Part shown: one piece after another, positions 18,475 through 27,617 of the stretch
How positions within the stretch are numbered: position 1 is the first letter of the stretch
How the letters are laid out: each line of letters opens with the position of its first letter
NCBI RefSeq assembly: GCF_006265225.1
Contig: NZ_VDCS01000007.1
Span: 124,001 to 188,000 of the forward strand
DNA length: 64,000 nucleotides
Reading direction: 5' to 3'
Source: Allotamlana fucoidanivorans
GTDB taxonomy: Bacteria; Bacteroidota; Bacteroidia; Flavobacteriales; Flavobacteriaceae
The notes under the pieces: generated by a model
The model's database searches: none
Seen by the model: only the letters and a program-made list of their open reading frames with translations
Told to the model about the DNA's origin: nothing
Position numbers and translations under genes: made by a program

Positions 18475-19104
18475 TTAACCCCGATATTTTAGAGGCAAAT
18501 GCACTACTTGTTTTGTGTCAAAAAAGTCTTCAGCATAATAATTGGACAAATGGTATATTGAAGCTGCTTTATAATCTTTAAGTTCTTCTGATAAATCGCC
18601 ACCTTTAAGATATAAAATACCATTTTTTAGTTCATGCTGTTGCTTTTTAGCTATTTTACCCTTTACCCAATGCACAAAGGTAGGCATAATGGCTACAGCT
18701 CTACTGACTATAAAATCGTAAGTATCATCAATATCTTCTACCCTACTATGTGTTGTTTTTACATTGGTTAATCCTAAACCTTCAACCACTTCATTAACCA
18801 CTTTAAGTTTTTTAGCAATACTATCTACCAAATGAAATGAACATTCTGGATATAAAATAGCCAATGGCACCCCAGGAAAACCACCTCCTGTACCAACATC
18901 TAAAATGTTACTGCCATCTTTAAATGATATAACCTTAGCAATTCCTAAAGAATGTAAAACATGGCGTAAATAAAGCTCATCAATATCTTTTCTTGAAACT
19001 ACATTAATTTTTAAGTTCCAATCTTGATAAAGCGTTTCAAGCTTTTTAAACTTTTCAATTTGATCTGGCGTTAGATCAGGAAAATATTTTAAGATTAAAT
19101 CCAT
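18475..19104 (-). CDS. rsmG: 16S rRNA (guanine-527-N7) methyltransferase
   Basis: A 209-residue class I SAM-dependent methyltransferase (RsmG/GidB) that methylates N7 of G527 in 16S rRNA. The SAM motif I is DVGTGGGFPGVP (69-80), followed by HLVDSIAKKLKV (the acidic residue that holds SAM) and the conserved IVSRAVA motif (about 131-137). N-terminal NVVSRKDIDELYLRH is also typical. Length is normal. It stands alone on this strand between a TPR gene and the divergent desaturase, not beside gidA or parAB as in many other bacteria. Confidence 0.97.
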   Translation of the reverse strand: MDLILKYFPDLTPDQIEKFKKLETLYQDWNLKINVVSRKDIDELYLRHVLHSLGIAKVISFKDGSNILDVGTGGGFPGVPLAILYPECSFHLVDSIAKKLKVVNEVVEGLGLTNVKTTHSRVEDIDDTYDFIVSRAVAIMPTFVHWVKGKIAKKQQHELKNGILYLKGGDLSEELKDYKAASIYHLSNYYAEDFFDTKQVVHLPLKYRG

Positions 19105-19258
19105 AGTTTAAATATTACACAAGGTTACAATTCTAGCTACTCTTAGCAAAAAAAATAGGAATCACAAGCCCATCATGGCTGTTAAATTTTCAACAAAAAT
19201 ATAGTTTTTAAGTACATTTTTTTACAAAAAAACGTTATAACTTATATGCCTTTATACC

Positions 19259-19266
19259 TATCTTTG
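19259..19266 (+). promoter_or_regulatory. -7 box for the desaturase gene
   Basis: TATCTTTG matches TAnnTTTG exactly, about 57 bases before the ATG at 19323. No clear -33 TTG is seen. Confidence 0.4.
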
Positions 19267-19322
19267 CCCAGAATATGGTAGAATGAACTCTATCCGTATG
19301 ATATTAAAATTATTATTACAGT

Positions 19323-20417
19323 ATGACTAAACAAGCACTTTCATTTTCAAGAACTGATTCTGCAAAATTTTTTAAGACACTAAACAAACGCGTTAACGAC
19401 TACTTTAAAGAAAATAATATTAAACGTACAGGAAACTGGACCCTATATACCAAAGCCATTATTATGTTTGCTTTATTGATAGTTCCTGTTGTTTTGGTTT
19501 TGACCGTAAAACTGCCAGGTTGGACTCAAATACTATGCATGATTACGGCTGGCATTGGCATGGCGGGTGTTGGCATGAATGTTATGCATGATGCTAATCA
19601 CGGCTCTTTCTCTAGTAAAAAATGGGTCAATAAACTTATGGGTAGCAGTATTTATATTCTTGCTGGAAATGACTACAACTGGAAAGTACAGCATAATGTA
19701 CTACACCACACTTACACCAACATTCAAGGACATGACGAAGACATTGATGCTGGGCGAATTATTCGTTTTTCAAAACATGCCAAGTGGTTTAAGTTTCACA
19801 AATATCAACGTTTTTATGCCTTCTTCTTATATGGTTTATTAACGGCAAACTGGGCTATTGTTACAGATTTTATTCAAAGCTATAAATACCTTAAGCGAAA
19901 ATTATCTTATGGTAAATTCCCCAATCCAGCTACGCAGTGGACCAAGTTGATAATTGGTAAAATTGTTTATTATTTAATCTGGATTGTTTTACCGTTAAGT
20001 TTAGGATTTCCATGGTGGCAAGTATTAATAGGCTTTTTTGTAATGCACTATACTGCTGGTATTATTTTAAGCGTCATTTTTCAATTAGCACATGTGATGC
20101 CAAATACCGAAATGCCTTTGCCAGACGAAAACGGTAACATGAAAAACACTTGGGCTATTCACCAGTTATTTACTACATCAAACTTTTCACCTAAAAGCTG
20201 GTTGGCTGAGTTTTATACTGGTGGGTTAAACAGACAAGTTGAGCACCATTTATTTGCACATATAAGCCATGTGCATTATAGTAAAATTTCAAACATTGTA
20301 AAAAAGACCGCTAAAGAATTTAGCTTACCCTACAATGAATACAATTCTTTTTGGGGGGCAGTGGCCGAACATTACAACCAATTAAAAGTACTTGGGCAAA
20401 AACCAAGCATGGCATAA
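19323..20417 (+). CDS. Membrane fatty acid desaturase
   Basis: A 364-residue integral membrane di-iron desaturase. The three histidine boxes are complete: HDANH (89-93), HNVLHH (124-129) and QVEHH (305-309). The Gln in the third box is the mark of the front-end/acyl-lipid-CoA group often annotated as linoleoyl-CoA desaturase, although bacterial members may act at delta-9 or other positions. Hydrophobic stretches at about 43-62, 67-90 and 210-255 give the usual four-helix topology. It would add double bonds to membrane lipid acyl chains, which fits cold or marine life. The aminotransferase gene follows after 33 bases on the same strand; co-transcription is possible without a functional link. 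Confidence 0.93.
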   Translation: MTKQALSFSRTDSAKFFKTLNKRVNDYFKENNIKRTGNWTLYTKAIIMFALLIVPVVLVLTVKLPGWTQILCMITAGIGMAGVGMNVMHDANHGSFSSKKWVNKLMGSSIYILAGNDYNWKVQHNVLHHTYTNIQGHDEDIDAGRIIRFSKHAKWFKFHKYQRFYAFFLYGLLTANWAIVTDFIQSYKYLKRKLSYGKFPNPATQWTKLIIGKIVYYLIWIVLPLSLGFPWWQVLIGFFVMHYTAGIILSVIFQLAHVMPNTEMPLPDENGNMKNTWAIHQLFTTSNFSPKSWLAEFYTGGLNRQVEHHLFAHISHVHYSKISNIVKKTAKEFSLPYNEYNSFWGAVAEHYNQLKVLGQKPSMA

Positions 20418-20450
20418 ATAATTTTAAACACTATTTAAATTAAATAACGA

Positions 20451-21635
20451 ATGCAATTACTATCTGATAGAATTTTAAACATGGCTACGTCTGCAACTTT
20501 GGCCATGGCTGCAAAAGCTAGAGAGCTTAGAGGTGAAGGAAAAGATATTATCGGTTTGAGTTTGGGAGAACCAGATTTCAATACGCCTGATTTTATCAAG
20601 GATGCAGCAATTCAAGCTATAAATGACAATTATAATTCCTATACACCTGTTGATGGTTATGCTGAATTAAAAGATGCCATTATTACCAAATTTAAGCGTG
20701 ATAATAATTTAACATATACACCAAATCAAATTGTAGTTTCTACAGGGGCTAAACAGGCATTATTTAATATTGCAGGGGTTATGCTTAATGATGGCGATGA
20801 AGTTATTTTGCCTTGTCCGTATTGGGTAAGTTATTCTGACATTGTTAAGTTATTTGGAGGTGTTCCTGTAGAAGTAAAAACATCTATTGATACAGATTTT
20901 AAAATGACACCAGAACAACTGGAAGCTGCTATCACACCAAAAACTAAAATGATGTGGTTTAGCTCGCCTTGTAACCCCAGTGGTTCTGTTTACAGTAAAG
21001 AAGAATTACAAGCTTTGGTAAATGTTTTTGAAAAACACCCTGATATTTATGTGGTTTCTGACGAGATTTATGAACACATTAATTATGGAAAAGGCCATAC
21101 TAGTATTGCTGAATTTGAATCTATGTATGATAGAACCATAACGGTAAACGGTGTATCAAAGGCTTTTGCAATGACTGGGTGGCGTATTGGTTACATTGGT
21201 GCTCCTGAAAAAATTGCACGGGCTTGCAATAAACTTCAAGGACAAGCAACTAGTGGAGCTAACTGTATTGCACAGCGTGCTGTAATTACCGCATGTAATG
21301 AATCTCCTGAAAAAGTTAAATACATGATTGATGAGTTTAAAGGGCGTCGTGATTTAATTTTAGGACTACTAAGCGATATTGAAGGATTTAAATGCAATGT
21401 TCCTGATGGTGCATTTTATGTATTTCCTAATGTGTCTTACTTCTTCGGAAAAACATTAAAAGGTACTAAAATTAATAACGCTTCCGATTTTTCACTATTC
21501 TTATTGGAAGAAGCTCTTGTTGCCACGGTTACTGGTGAAGCCTTTGGAAACCCTGATTGCATCAGAATTTCTTATGCTGCTTCAACTGAACAAATCATAG
21601 AGGCTATTAAACGTATTAAAGAAGCTGTGAGTTAA
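20451..21635 (+). CDS. PLP-dependent class I aminotransferase (aspartate aminotransferase type)
   Basis: A 394-residue fold-type I aminotransferase of the AspB/AspAT 1b group. PLP Lys237 lies in NGVSKAFAMTGWRIGY, Asn175-Pro176 and Asp204-x-x-Tyr207 contact the cofactor, and the substrate-carboxylate Arg is in CIRISYAAS (about 371-379). The N-terminal SLGEPDFNTPDFI (37-49) is the hallmark of this subgroup. The likely reaction is transfer of the amino group from aspartate to 2-oxoglutarate; related enzymes also accept aromatic or prephenate substrates, so specificity is not certain. It ends at a strong bidirectional hairpin terminator. Confidence 0.93.
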   Translation: MQLLSDRILNMATSATLAMAAKARELRGEGKDIIGLSLGEPDFNTPDFIKDAAIQAINDNYNSYTPVDGYAELKDAIITKFKRDNNLTYTPNQIVVSTGAKQALFNIAGVMLNDGDEVILPCPYWVSYSDIVKLFGGVPVEVKTSIDTDFKMTPEQLEAAITPKTKMMWFSSPCNPSGSVYSKEELQALVNVFEKHPDIYVVSDEIYEHINYGKGHTSIAEFESMYDRTITVNGVSKAFAMTGWRIGYIGAPEKIARACNKLQGQATSGANCIAQRAVITACNESPEKVKYMIDEFKGRRDLILGLLSDIEGFKCNVPDGAFYVFPNVSYFFGKTLKGTKINNASDFSLFLLEEALVATVTGEAFGNPDCIRISYAASTEQIIEAIKRIKEAVS

Positions 21636-21656
21636 TTAATTTCACATGACGATAAT

Positions 21657-21686
21657 AGAAAGCCACTAAATATTTAGTGGCTTTCT
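21657..21686. terminator. Bidirectional terminator, perfect 15-bp stem
   Basis: AGAAAGCCACTAAAT is followed directly by its exact complement, ending in TTTCTTATTTT. It serves the aminotransferase on the plus strand and probably the small gene ending at 21686 on the minus strand. Confidence 0.8.
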
Positions 21687-21952
21687 TATTTTAAAAGCAC
21701 ATATAGAAAAGAGATAAACCCTAAAAGGAAAAGAATAAAACCAACAACTTGCTTTTGTCTTATTGTTTTATTTTCGCGATGTATTCTTTCTTTAATTTTT
21801 AATAATTCTTCTGAAGTCAACTCAGGAAATTTTTTCAGCTTTATTTTAGCATAACTTCCGGATAAGACTTTCTTTTCTTTTCTTTTATACAACAGATTTC
21901 TGTTGTTCTTTAATGAATTATTGGCAGCAGCCATTGAACCTTCTCCTTCCAT
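21686..21952 (-). CDS. Small membrane-anchored protein, unknown
   Basis: I do not recognise this 88-residue protein. It has a basic, lysine-rich N-terminal half, an amphipathic charged helix (about 46-66, ELTSEELLKIKERIHRE) and one C-terminal transmembrane helix (about 68-87), so it is a tail-anchored-like inner-membrane protein with its N-terminus in the cytoplasm. A second ATG at 21934 is preceded at 6 bases by the purine run AAGGAGAAGG, a good Shine-Dalgarno; the true start may be there, giving 82 residues. It ends inside the aminotransferase terminator. Base usage resembles its neighbours. Coding status rests on the intact frame, TM design and ribosome-binding site. Confidence 0.7.
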   Translation of the reverse strand: MEGEGSMAAANNSLKNNRNLLYKRKEKKVLSGSYAKIKLKKFPELTSEELLKIKERIHRENKTIRQKQVVGFILFLLGFISFLYVLLK

Positions 21953-22150
21953 GGTTTGTTAATTTTTAAATATGAAACAATCGATAATAACTTTCAATGG
22001 AACCAAATGAAAGTCTATTTAACAAAAAGTAGCTGCTTTTACTTATAAGTAGCAAACATCACCCAAATGTTACATTTTAATTTTAACACAAGGAATTAAG
22101 GGATATCAAGAAAGTATGGTAAATACAACTAAACAAAAAAACTTTACGTT

Positions 22151-23644
22151 TTACCTATTGCGCCAAAAGAATGGGGTAAACAAAATAAGCACTGTAAAGA
22201 GCTCTAAACGCCCAATAAGCATTAAAAACGAAGCCCACCATTTCCCTATACCTGGTAATGCCGCATAATTATTTACTGGACCAAAATCTCCCAAAGCCGG
22301 CCCAACATTGCCCAATGTAGAAGCGGCCAGACCAATGGACGATTTAAAGTCTAAATCCATCAATGAAAACCCTAAACTACCAATAATAAAGGATAACATA
22401 TAAAGTATAAAAAAGGCTAGCACATTAAATACAATAAATCGGTTTATTGCTTTTTTATTATAGCGCACGGGCACTATGGCACTAGGGTGAAGTGTTCGCT
22501 TAAACTCTAAAAATCCATTCTTAATTAAAATTAAATGACGTACTACTTTTACACCACCAGAGGTACTTCCTGCAGAGCCCCCTAAAAACATAAGTCCGAA
22601 AAAGAAAACCACTAAAAATGGTGTCCATAAGGTATAATCAGCCGAAATAAAACCCGTAGTTGTAATCACCGTAAGCACCTGAAATAACCCATGCCTAAAC
22701 GCACTTTCTCCTTCTCCCCAAACCATAGGGTGTGATATAGAGGACATACTAACATCTGCCCGAAAATAAATTACAAGAGATGCAATTGCCGTAAATACCG
22801 CAATAAACTTAAAGTAAAGTTTAAACTCTTCATCATGGATAATTTTCTGAAATTTCCCTTTGAATGCAAAATAACTCAAAACAAAATTGGTTCCTGCTAA
22901 AAACATAAACAGTATAATAATATATTGAATCATTGGTTGATCATTCCAATACGCTACACTCGCATTTTTTGTTGAAAACCCACCTGTCGACAATGTACAT
23001 AACGCATGATTTATAGCGTCAAAAAATGACATACCAGCTACATTAAGTAATATTGTTTCTGCTGCCGTATACCCAAAATAGATAAGCCAAAGACGTTTTG
23101 CCGTATCAGTAATTCGAGGATGTAATTTATCTGTGCTAGGGCCTGGAGCTTCGGCTGCAAATAGCTGCATACCTCCAATTCCTAAAAGTGGTAAAATGGC
23201 TATAGCTAAAACAATGATACCCATGCCCCCAATCCAATGCGTCAAGCTACGCCAAAACAAAACCCCTTTGGGCACAATTTCAATATCATTGAGAATAGAT
23301 GCGCCTGTTGTAGTATAACCAGACATGGTCTCAAAAAAGGCATTGGTAAAACTAGGTATACTATCTGTAATCATATAGGGCAAGGCCCCTGATAAAGACA
23401 TAATTATCCAACCAAAAGTTACAACAATATACCCTTCGCGTTTACTAATTTCTTTCTGATGATTTCTAGTAAAAAACATAATCAGCCCACCTATAATAAG
23501 TGTAATGATTCCTGCGGATACTATTTGCTGGGTAACACCATCATCATAAATTAGACTTACCAAAGCAGCCAGCAACATAAATCCTCCATTAAAAAGGAGC
23601 ATTAATCCTAAAAAATGACTTATAATTTTAAAATTGAGTTTCAA
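22151..23644 (-). CDS. trkH: Trk-type K+ uptake channel subunit TrkH
   Basis: A 497-residue polytopic membrane protein of the TrkH/KtrB superfamily, the ion-conducting subunit of a K+ uptake system. Four pore-loop motifs are visible: TTTGASIL (about 111-118), TLSTGGFS (about 217-224), TTTGFIS (about 323-329) and the final TLGNVGPALGDFGPV block. The intramembrane gating loop contains GGSAGSTSGGVKVVR (about 355-369). About ten helices are present. It follows trkA by 27 bases, forming a trkA-trkH operon, so that channel and nucleotide-binding regulator are made together. Confidence 0.95.
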   Translation of the reverse strand: MKLNFKIISHFLGLMLLFNGGFMLLAALVSLIYDDGVTQQIVSAGIITLIIGGLIMFFTRNHQKEISKREGYIVVTFGWIIMSLSGALPYMITDSIPSFTNAFFETMSGYTTTGASILNDIEIVPKGVLFWRSLTHWIGGMGIIVLAIAILPLLGIGGMQLFAAEAPGPSTDKLHPRITDTAKRLWLIYFGYTAAETILLNVAGMSFFDAINHALCTLSTGGFSTKNASVAYWNDQPMIQYIIILFMFLAGTNFVLSYFAFKGKFQKIIHDEEFKLYFKFIAVFTAIASLVIYFRADVSMSSISHPMVWGEGESAFRHGLFQVLTVITTTGFISADYTLWTPFLVVFFFGLMFLGGSAGSTSGGVKVVRHLILIKNGFLEFKRTLHPSAIVPVRYNKKAINRFIVFNVLAFFILYMLSFIIGSLGFSLMDLDFKSSIGLAASTLGNVGPALGDFGPVNNYAALPGIGKWWASFLMLIGRLELFTVLILFTPFFWRNR

Positions 23645-23671
23645 TACTTTTCGCTATTTATTAGAAGAGTT

Positions 23672-25021
23672 TTAAATAAAAAGTTTTTCAACACGCTTTA
23701 TCGACTTCAGCAAACAACATACTACCACACGATCTCCTTCCTGAATTTTAAAACTTCCTAAGGCAATCATACCAACCCCATTTCTTATGACACCCCCAAT
23801 AATGGCTGTTCTAGGAAAGTCAATAGACTTAATGGTTTTATTGCATACTGCTGATGTTGATTTTACCTCAAACTCTAAAAGTTCGGCATTAAGATTACTT
23901 AATTTGGTCATGGCGACCACCTCACCTCTACGTATGTATCTAAAAATATTATTGGCTGCTAAAAGCTTTTTATTAATTAAAGTATCAATACCAATAGAAT
24001 GTGACAAATCAAAATAATCCATGTTTTCAACCAAAGCTATGGTTTTGTTTACCCCTTTTGATTTTGCGACTAAACATGACATGATATTAGTTTCAGAATT
24101 AGGCCCTACTGCTATAAAAGCCTCCATGTCTGATATGTTTTCTTCTTCAAGCACATCTACATTTCGTCCATCGCTATTAATCACTAAAACTTTAGTTAGC
24201 TCATCTGCAATATCAAAAGCTCGGTCTCTGTCTCCTTCTAAGAGTTTTACATTAAATCCTTTTTCACTTAAATCTCTGGCCGTTTTATAACCAATTTGAT
24301 CGCCCCCCAAAATCATAACATCTTTAATCTCTTTGTTCTCTTTTCCTGTGAGTTTACAAAGCTCTTCTGCTCCGCCTTCAGACGTCACAAAAACTACATT
24401 ATCACCTCTTTTAAACTCTGTATCTCCACGGGGAATAATGGTATATTGTGTACCAAAACGCTGAATAGCAATGGGTACAAAATGAATTTCTGGAAAAATC
24501 GCAGCTGCTTCTTTTACCGTTTTTCCAACAAAGGATGCCGACCTTGACAATGTTAGTCCAGCCATTGTTAAAGCTCCGTTTTCAAACTCATAATTTTCAT
24601 TGAATGAAGATTGTTTTAACGATAGCTCAATTTCTGAAGCAGCTAATGCTTCTGGAGATATTAGCTCATCAATACCAAACTTGGTAAAACCAACTTCATC
24701 TTTATAATTGATAAACTCAGTATTAGATATTCTGGCAATGGTTCTTTGTGCGCCCAATTGTTTTGCCAAAACACAAACAGTAATATTTGTGGTTTCACTT
24801 GAAGTTACAGCAATAAGCAACTCACATGATTCTACACGAGCCTCCTTTAGAATAGCTATAGATGTAGAATCACCTTTTACTACTTTAATATCTAAATGGT
24901 TATTCGCGTAAGCTAAACTTTTTTTGTTTGTATCAATTAAAGTAATCTCTTGAGATTCGTAAGATAGCAGTTTTGCCAAATGAAATCCAACTTCACCTGC
25001 ACCAGCAATAATAATTTTCAT
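23672..25021 (-). CDS. trkA: Trk K+ uptake regulator TrkA
   Basis: A 449-residue peripheral membrane protein that gates TrkH in response to nucleotides. It contains two RCK modules in tandem. The first Rossmann motif is GAGEVGFHLA (7-16), with TLIDTNKKSLAY after it, and the second is ILGGDQIGYKTA (about 234-245) with LLEGDRDRAF. Each is followed by a TrkA-C domain (about 140-225 and 370-449). This duplicated architecture is the usual form of proteobacterial and Bacteroidota TrkA. It is the first gene of trkA-trkH, and an exact -7 promoter box lies just upstream. Confidence 0.96.
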   Translation of the reverse strand: MKIIIAGAGEVGFHLAKLLSYESQEITLIDTNKKSLAYANNHLDIKVVKGDSTSIAILKEARVESCELLIAVTSSETTNITVCVLAKQLGAQRTIARISNTEFINYKDEVGFTKFGIDELISPEALAASEIELSLKQSSFNENYEFENGALTMAGLTLSRSASFVGKTVKEAAAIFPEIHFVPIAIQRFGTQYTIIPRGDTEFKRGDNVVFVTSEGGAEELCKLTGKENKEIKDVMILGGDQIGYKTARDLSEKGFNVKLLEGDRDRAFDIADELTKVLVINSDGRNVDVLEEENISDMEAFIAVGPNSETNIMSCLVAKSKGVNKTIALVENMDYFDLSHSIGIDTLINKKLLAANNIFRYIRRGEVVAMTKLSNLNAELLEFEVKSTSAVCNKTIKSIDFPRTAIIGGVIRNGVGMIALGSFKIQEGDRVVVCCLLKSIKRVEKLFI

Positions 25022-25046
25022 TTTTTAGTTTTCATAAAAATGTACG

Positions 25047-25054
25047 CAAATATA
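25047..25054 (-). promoter_or_regulatory. -7 box for trkA-trkH
   Basis: Minus-strand TATATTTG matches TAnnTTTG and lies about 26 bases before the trkA ATG, with a TTG at 25072-25070 spaced slightly short (15 bases). Confidence 0.45.
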
Positions 25055-25234
25055 GTACAAAATAGATATCAAGCATCTTAATACACTAATATAATTGGAA
25101 CTGTGGGCTCAGACTAAAATCAAGTTACACCTTTTTGTTTACCATAAAAGATTGGTTAAAGATTGTTTCATACAAAATAGCATGATGTACTAATTTGGCA
25201 TGAATCAATGTATAAAAGTTTTAAATAAATTATG

Positions 25235-25242
25235 TAGGTTTG
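25235..25242 (+). promoter_or_regulatory. -7 box for the ubiE/menG-porT transcript
   Basis: TAGGTTTG matches TAnnTTTG and lies 16 bases before the TTG start codon. If used, the mRNA leader would be very short (about 10 bases). Confidence 0.35.
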
Positions 25243-25258
25243 CCTAAAATTCAAGAAT

Positions 25259-25984
25259 TTGACAAAAGTAAAACCATATAAGGACAGCACTTTAGGTAAA
25301 AAAGAGCAGGTGACTCAAATGTTTGATACTATTTCTAGAGATTACGATGGTTTAAATCGGGTGATTTCTTTTGGCATTGATATCAAATGGAGAAAAAAGG
25401 TGGTAGAGATGGTTAAAAAAACGGCTCCTAGCACCATTCTTGATATTGCTACTGGAACAGGTGATTTGGCTATTAACCTTGCTGAAACTCAAGCATCAAA
25501 AATTATTGGGTTAGACATAAGTAGTGGTATGCTTGAAATAGGCAAAGAAAAGGTTAAAAACAAAAACTTAGAATCAAAAATAGACATGGTTCTTGGTGAT
25601 AGTGAAAATATGCCTTTTGAAGACAATACCTTTGACGCCATTACTGTAGCTTTTGGCGTACGAAATTTTGAAAATTTAGAAAACGGATTAAAAGAAATTT
25701 ATCGTGTTTTAAAACCAACGGGGACTTTTGTTATTCTAGAAACCTCAATACCTACAAAAACACCTTATAAACAAGGGTATAATTTTTATTCAAAACATAT
25801 CTTGCCACTTATTGGTAAAATATTTTCAAAAGACAGAAGCGCGTATAAATATTTAAGTGAATCGGCCTCGGTTTTTCCTTATGGAGAAGCTTTGAACAAT
25901 ATTTTGCGTAAAATTGGGTTTATTAATGTTGAAGATTTTCCGCAAACTTTTGGTGTGGCTACAATTTACAAATCATCTAAATAA
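25259..25984 (+). CDS. ubiE: Demethylmenaquinone methyltransferase
   Basis: A 241-residue SAM-dependent methyltransferase (MenG/UbiE) that performs the last C-methylation in menaquinone synthesis; menaquinone is the quinone expected to receive electrons from the Na+-NQR. SAM motif I is [12 protein letters not shown] (61-72). The UbiE signatures are [16 protein letters not shown] (22-37) and [15 protein letters not shown] (about 134-148). The start codon is TTG; no in-frame ATG precedes the conserved region, so TTG is well supported. porT follows after 4 bases, and the ubiE-porT order is conserved in flavobacteria as far as I know. Confidence 0.96.
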   Translation: MTKVKPYKDSTLGKKEQVTQMFDTISRDYDGLNRVISFGIDIKWRKKVVEMVKKTAPSTILDIATGTGDLAINLAETQASKIIGLDISSGMLEIGKEKVKNKNLESKIDMVLGDSENMPFEDNTFDAITVAFGVRNFENLENGLKEIYRVLKPTGTFVILETSIPTKTPYKQGYNFYSKHILPLIGKIFSKDRSAYKYLSESASVFPYGEALNNILRKIGFINVEDFPQTFGVATIYKSSK

Positions 25985-25988
25985 ACAT

Positions 25989-26717
25989 ATGAAGCATCTT
26001 TTTGCCCTAATTTTATGCACCCTAGTATTTCAATCAGTACATGCTCAACTTTTTAGTAAAGAAAAAGTAACCTATGATGCTAACCAAGGACGAGGCTCTA
26101 CAGATAACGATTTATTACGATGGGGTTATTATTTGGGTATAAATAATTACGATTTCAATTTTGATTACAACCAGGACAAGCGCGATATTTATGTAAAAAG
26201 AACTCCTGGGTTTAATGTAGGATTAATTGGTAATTTAAGAGTAAACAGCTTTATTGATTTAAGATTTGAACCTGGTCTATGCATTACTACCAGAGAATTG
26301 TACTACAGCAGAACCTACTTTGAAGGGATAGAGGTAAGAGAATCTGATTTAATTAGAGAGGTTAAGTCTACTTACATTCATTTTCCGTTATTGGTAAAAC
26401 TTTCAGCTAAACGCATTAACAACTTTAAACCCTTTGTAGTTGGTGGAATTTCTACAGCCATTAACTTATCTAGCAACGAAAATAACCCTGAAGACAACAG
26501 CAACGGGCAATTTAGAACAACCACATATCCCCTCTTTTATGAATTAGGATTTGGGATTGATTTATACTTTTACAATTTTAAATTCACCCCCTCTATACGT
26601 GGTATTTTTGGAATCAATGATGAACTGGTTAGAGATAAAGACCCCAATAGCCCTTGGACTAGCAATGTTGCAAGCATGAAAACCAGAGGCTTGTTTATTA
26701 ATTTCACGTTTCAATAG
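25989..26717 (+). CDS. porT: Type IX secretion / gliding protein PorT
   Basis: From the ATG at 25989 the product has 242 residues with a signal peptide ending SVHAQ (about 1-20). It is an outer-membrane beta-barrel protein of the PorT family (outer membrane protein beta-barrel domain), recognised by NQGRGSTDNDLLRWGYYLGIN (in two segments, about 33-53), FDLRFEPGLCIT-like strands, and a terminal aromatic residue preceded by FINFTF. PorT is needed for T9SS function in Porphyromonas and Flavobacterium. It sits 4 bases after ubiE and converges on the rRNA methyltransferase with a 4-base gap. An upstream extension inside ubiE is possible in frame but lacks a signal peptide logic. Confidence 0.9.
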   Translation: MKHLFALILCTLVFQSVHAQLFSKEKVTYDANQGRGSTDNDLLRWGYYLGINNYDFNFDYNQDKRDIYVKRTPGFNVGLIGNLRVNSFIDLRFEPGLCITTRELYYSRTYFEGIEVRESDLIREVKSTYIHFPLLVKLSAKRINNFKPFVVGGISTAINLSSNENNPEDNSNGQFRTTTYPLFYELGFGIDLYFYNFKFTPSIRGIFGINDELVRDKDPNSPWTSNVASMKTRGLFINFTFQ

Positions 26718-26721
26718 CACT

Positions 26722-27438
26722 TTAACGTCTAAACTCACTGAGCAAAATAGCCGCTGCAGTGGCTACGTTTAAACTTTCTGTTGCTTTTAATTTTCCAAAT
26801 CTAGGAATGCTAATCTTTTCGGTAATTAGTTCTTCAACATCACTTGAAATACCATTAGCTTCATTACCCATAACCAATACACCGTTCTTGGGTACCATTT
26901 TATTGTAGATATTTTCCCCATCCATAAAAGCACCAAAAACAGGCATATCAACACCATATAAAAATTTTGGTAAATCAACATAACTAATATTTACTCTTGC
27001 AATAGAACCCATTGTAGCTTGAACCACCTTAGGGTTATAACAATCAACCGTTTCATGGCTACAAATTAATTCTTCAATACCAAACCAATCACAAAGTCTA
27101 ATTATGGTTCCTAAATTACCTGGATCTCTTACATCGTCAAGCGCTACTATAAGGCCTTCCTTTTTTATTTCACGAGGTTTTGGAATTTTAAAAACACCTA
27201 AAGCTTTATTAGGATTTTTTAAAGCACTTATACGTTTTAAATCAGATTGCGAAATAACAACTTCATTTTTGGCATCAATATTGAAGCTTTCTACCGTATA
27301 CAAGGTATCCATTTCTATGCTAGACCCTAAAAGTTCTACAATCCCTTTAACGCCTTCAACAACAAACAGACCGTATTGTTGACGGTATTTTTTTTGCTTT
27401 ATTTGGGTTATTAATTTTATTTGACTCTTTGAAAGCAT
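26722..27438 (-). CDS. TrmH/SpoU family RNA 2'-O-methyltransferase
   Basis: A 238-residue SPOUT-class methyltransferase. The N-terminal substrate-binding domain (about 1-85) is followed by the knotted catalytic domain with motif 1 PGNLGTIIRLCDWFGI (about 106-121), motif 2 VLVMGNEANGIS (about 187-198) and motif 3 SLNVATAAAILLSEFRR (about 221-237). These include the Asn, Glu and Asn-Ser residues used for ribose 2'-O methylation. Substrate is rRNA or tRNA; the sequence alone does not say which. It is divergent from tamL and convergent with porT, and this porT-methyltransferase-tamL order appears to be a conserved flavobacterial neighbourhood. Confidence 0.93.
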   Translation of the reverse strand: MLSKSQIKLITQIKQKKYRQQYGLFVVEGVKGIVELLGSSIEMDTLYTVESFNIDAKNEVVISQSDLKRISALKNPNKALGVFKIPKPREIKKEGLIVALDDVRDPGNLGTIIRLCDWFGIEELICSHETVDCYNPKVVQATMGSIARVNISYVDLPKFLYGVDMPVFGAFMDGENIYNKMVPKNGVLVMGNEANGISSDVEELITEKISIPRFGKLKATESLNVATAAAILLSEFRR

Positions 27439-27529
27439 CTCCCCTTTTAAAATTTCAATAAAGAAAAGAAAATATTAATAAGTAAAATAACGCCTTGATA
27501 TATTTAAGTATTTTTTATCCTAAATAACG

Positions 27530-27537
27530 TATTTTTG
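27530..27537 (+). promoter_or_regulatory. -7 box for tamL
   Basis: TATTTTTG matches TAnnTTTG and lies about 80 bases before the TTG start of tamL. No correctly spaced TTG is seen. Confidence 0.4.
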
Positions 27538-27617
27538 AACTCAAATTACCGTTATACACTTATGGTAAATTGGTAAAGCGAAAAACAAATCATTGAATGA
27601 ATTAACCTTAATTCCGT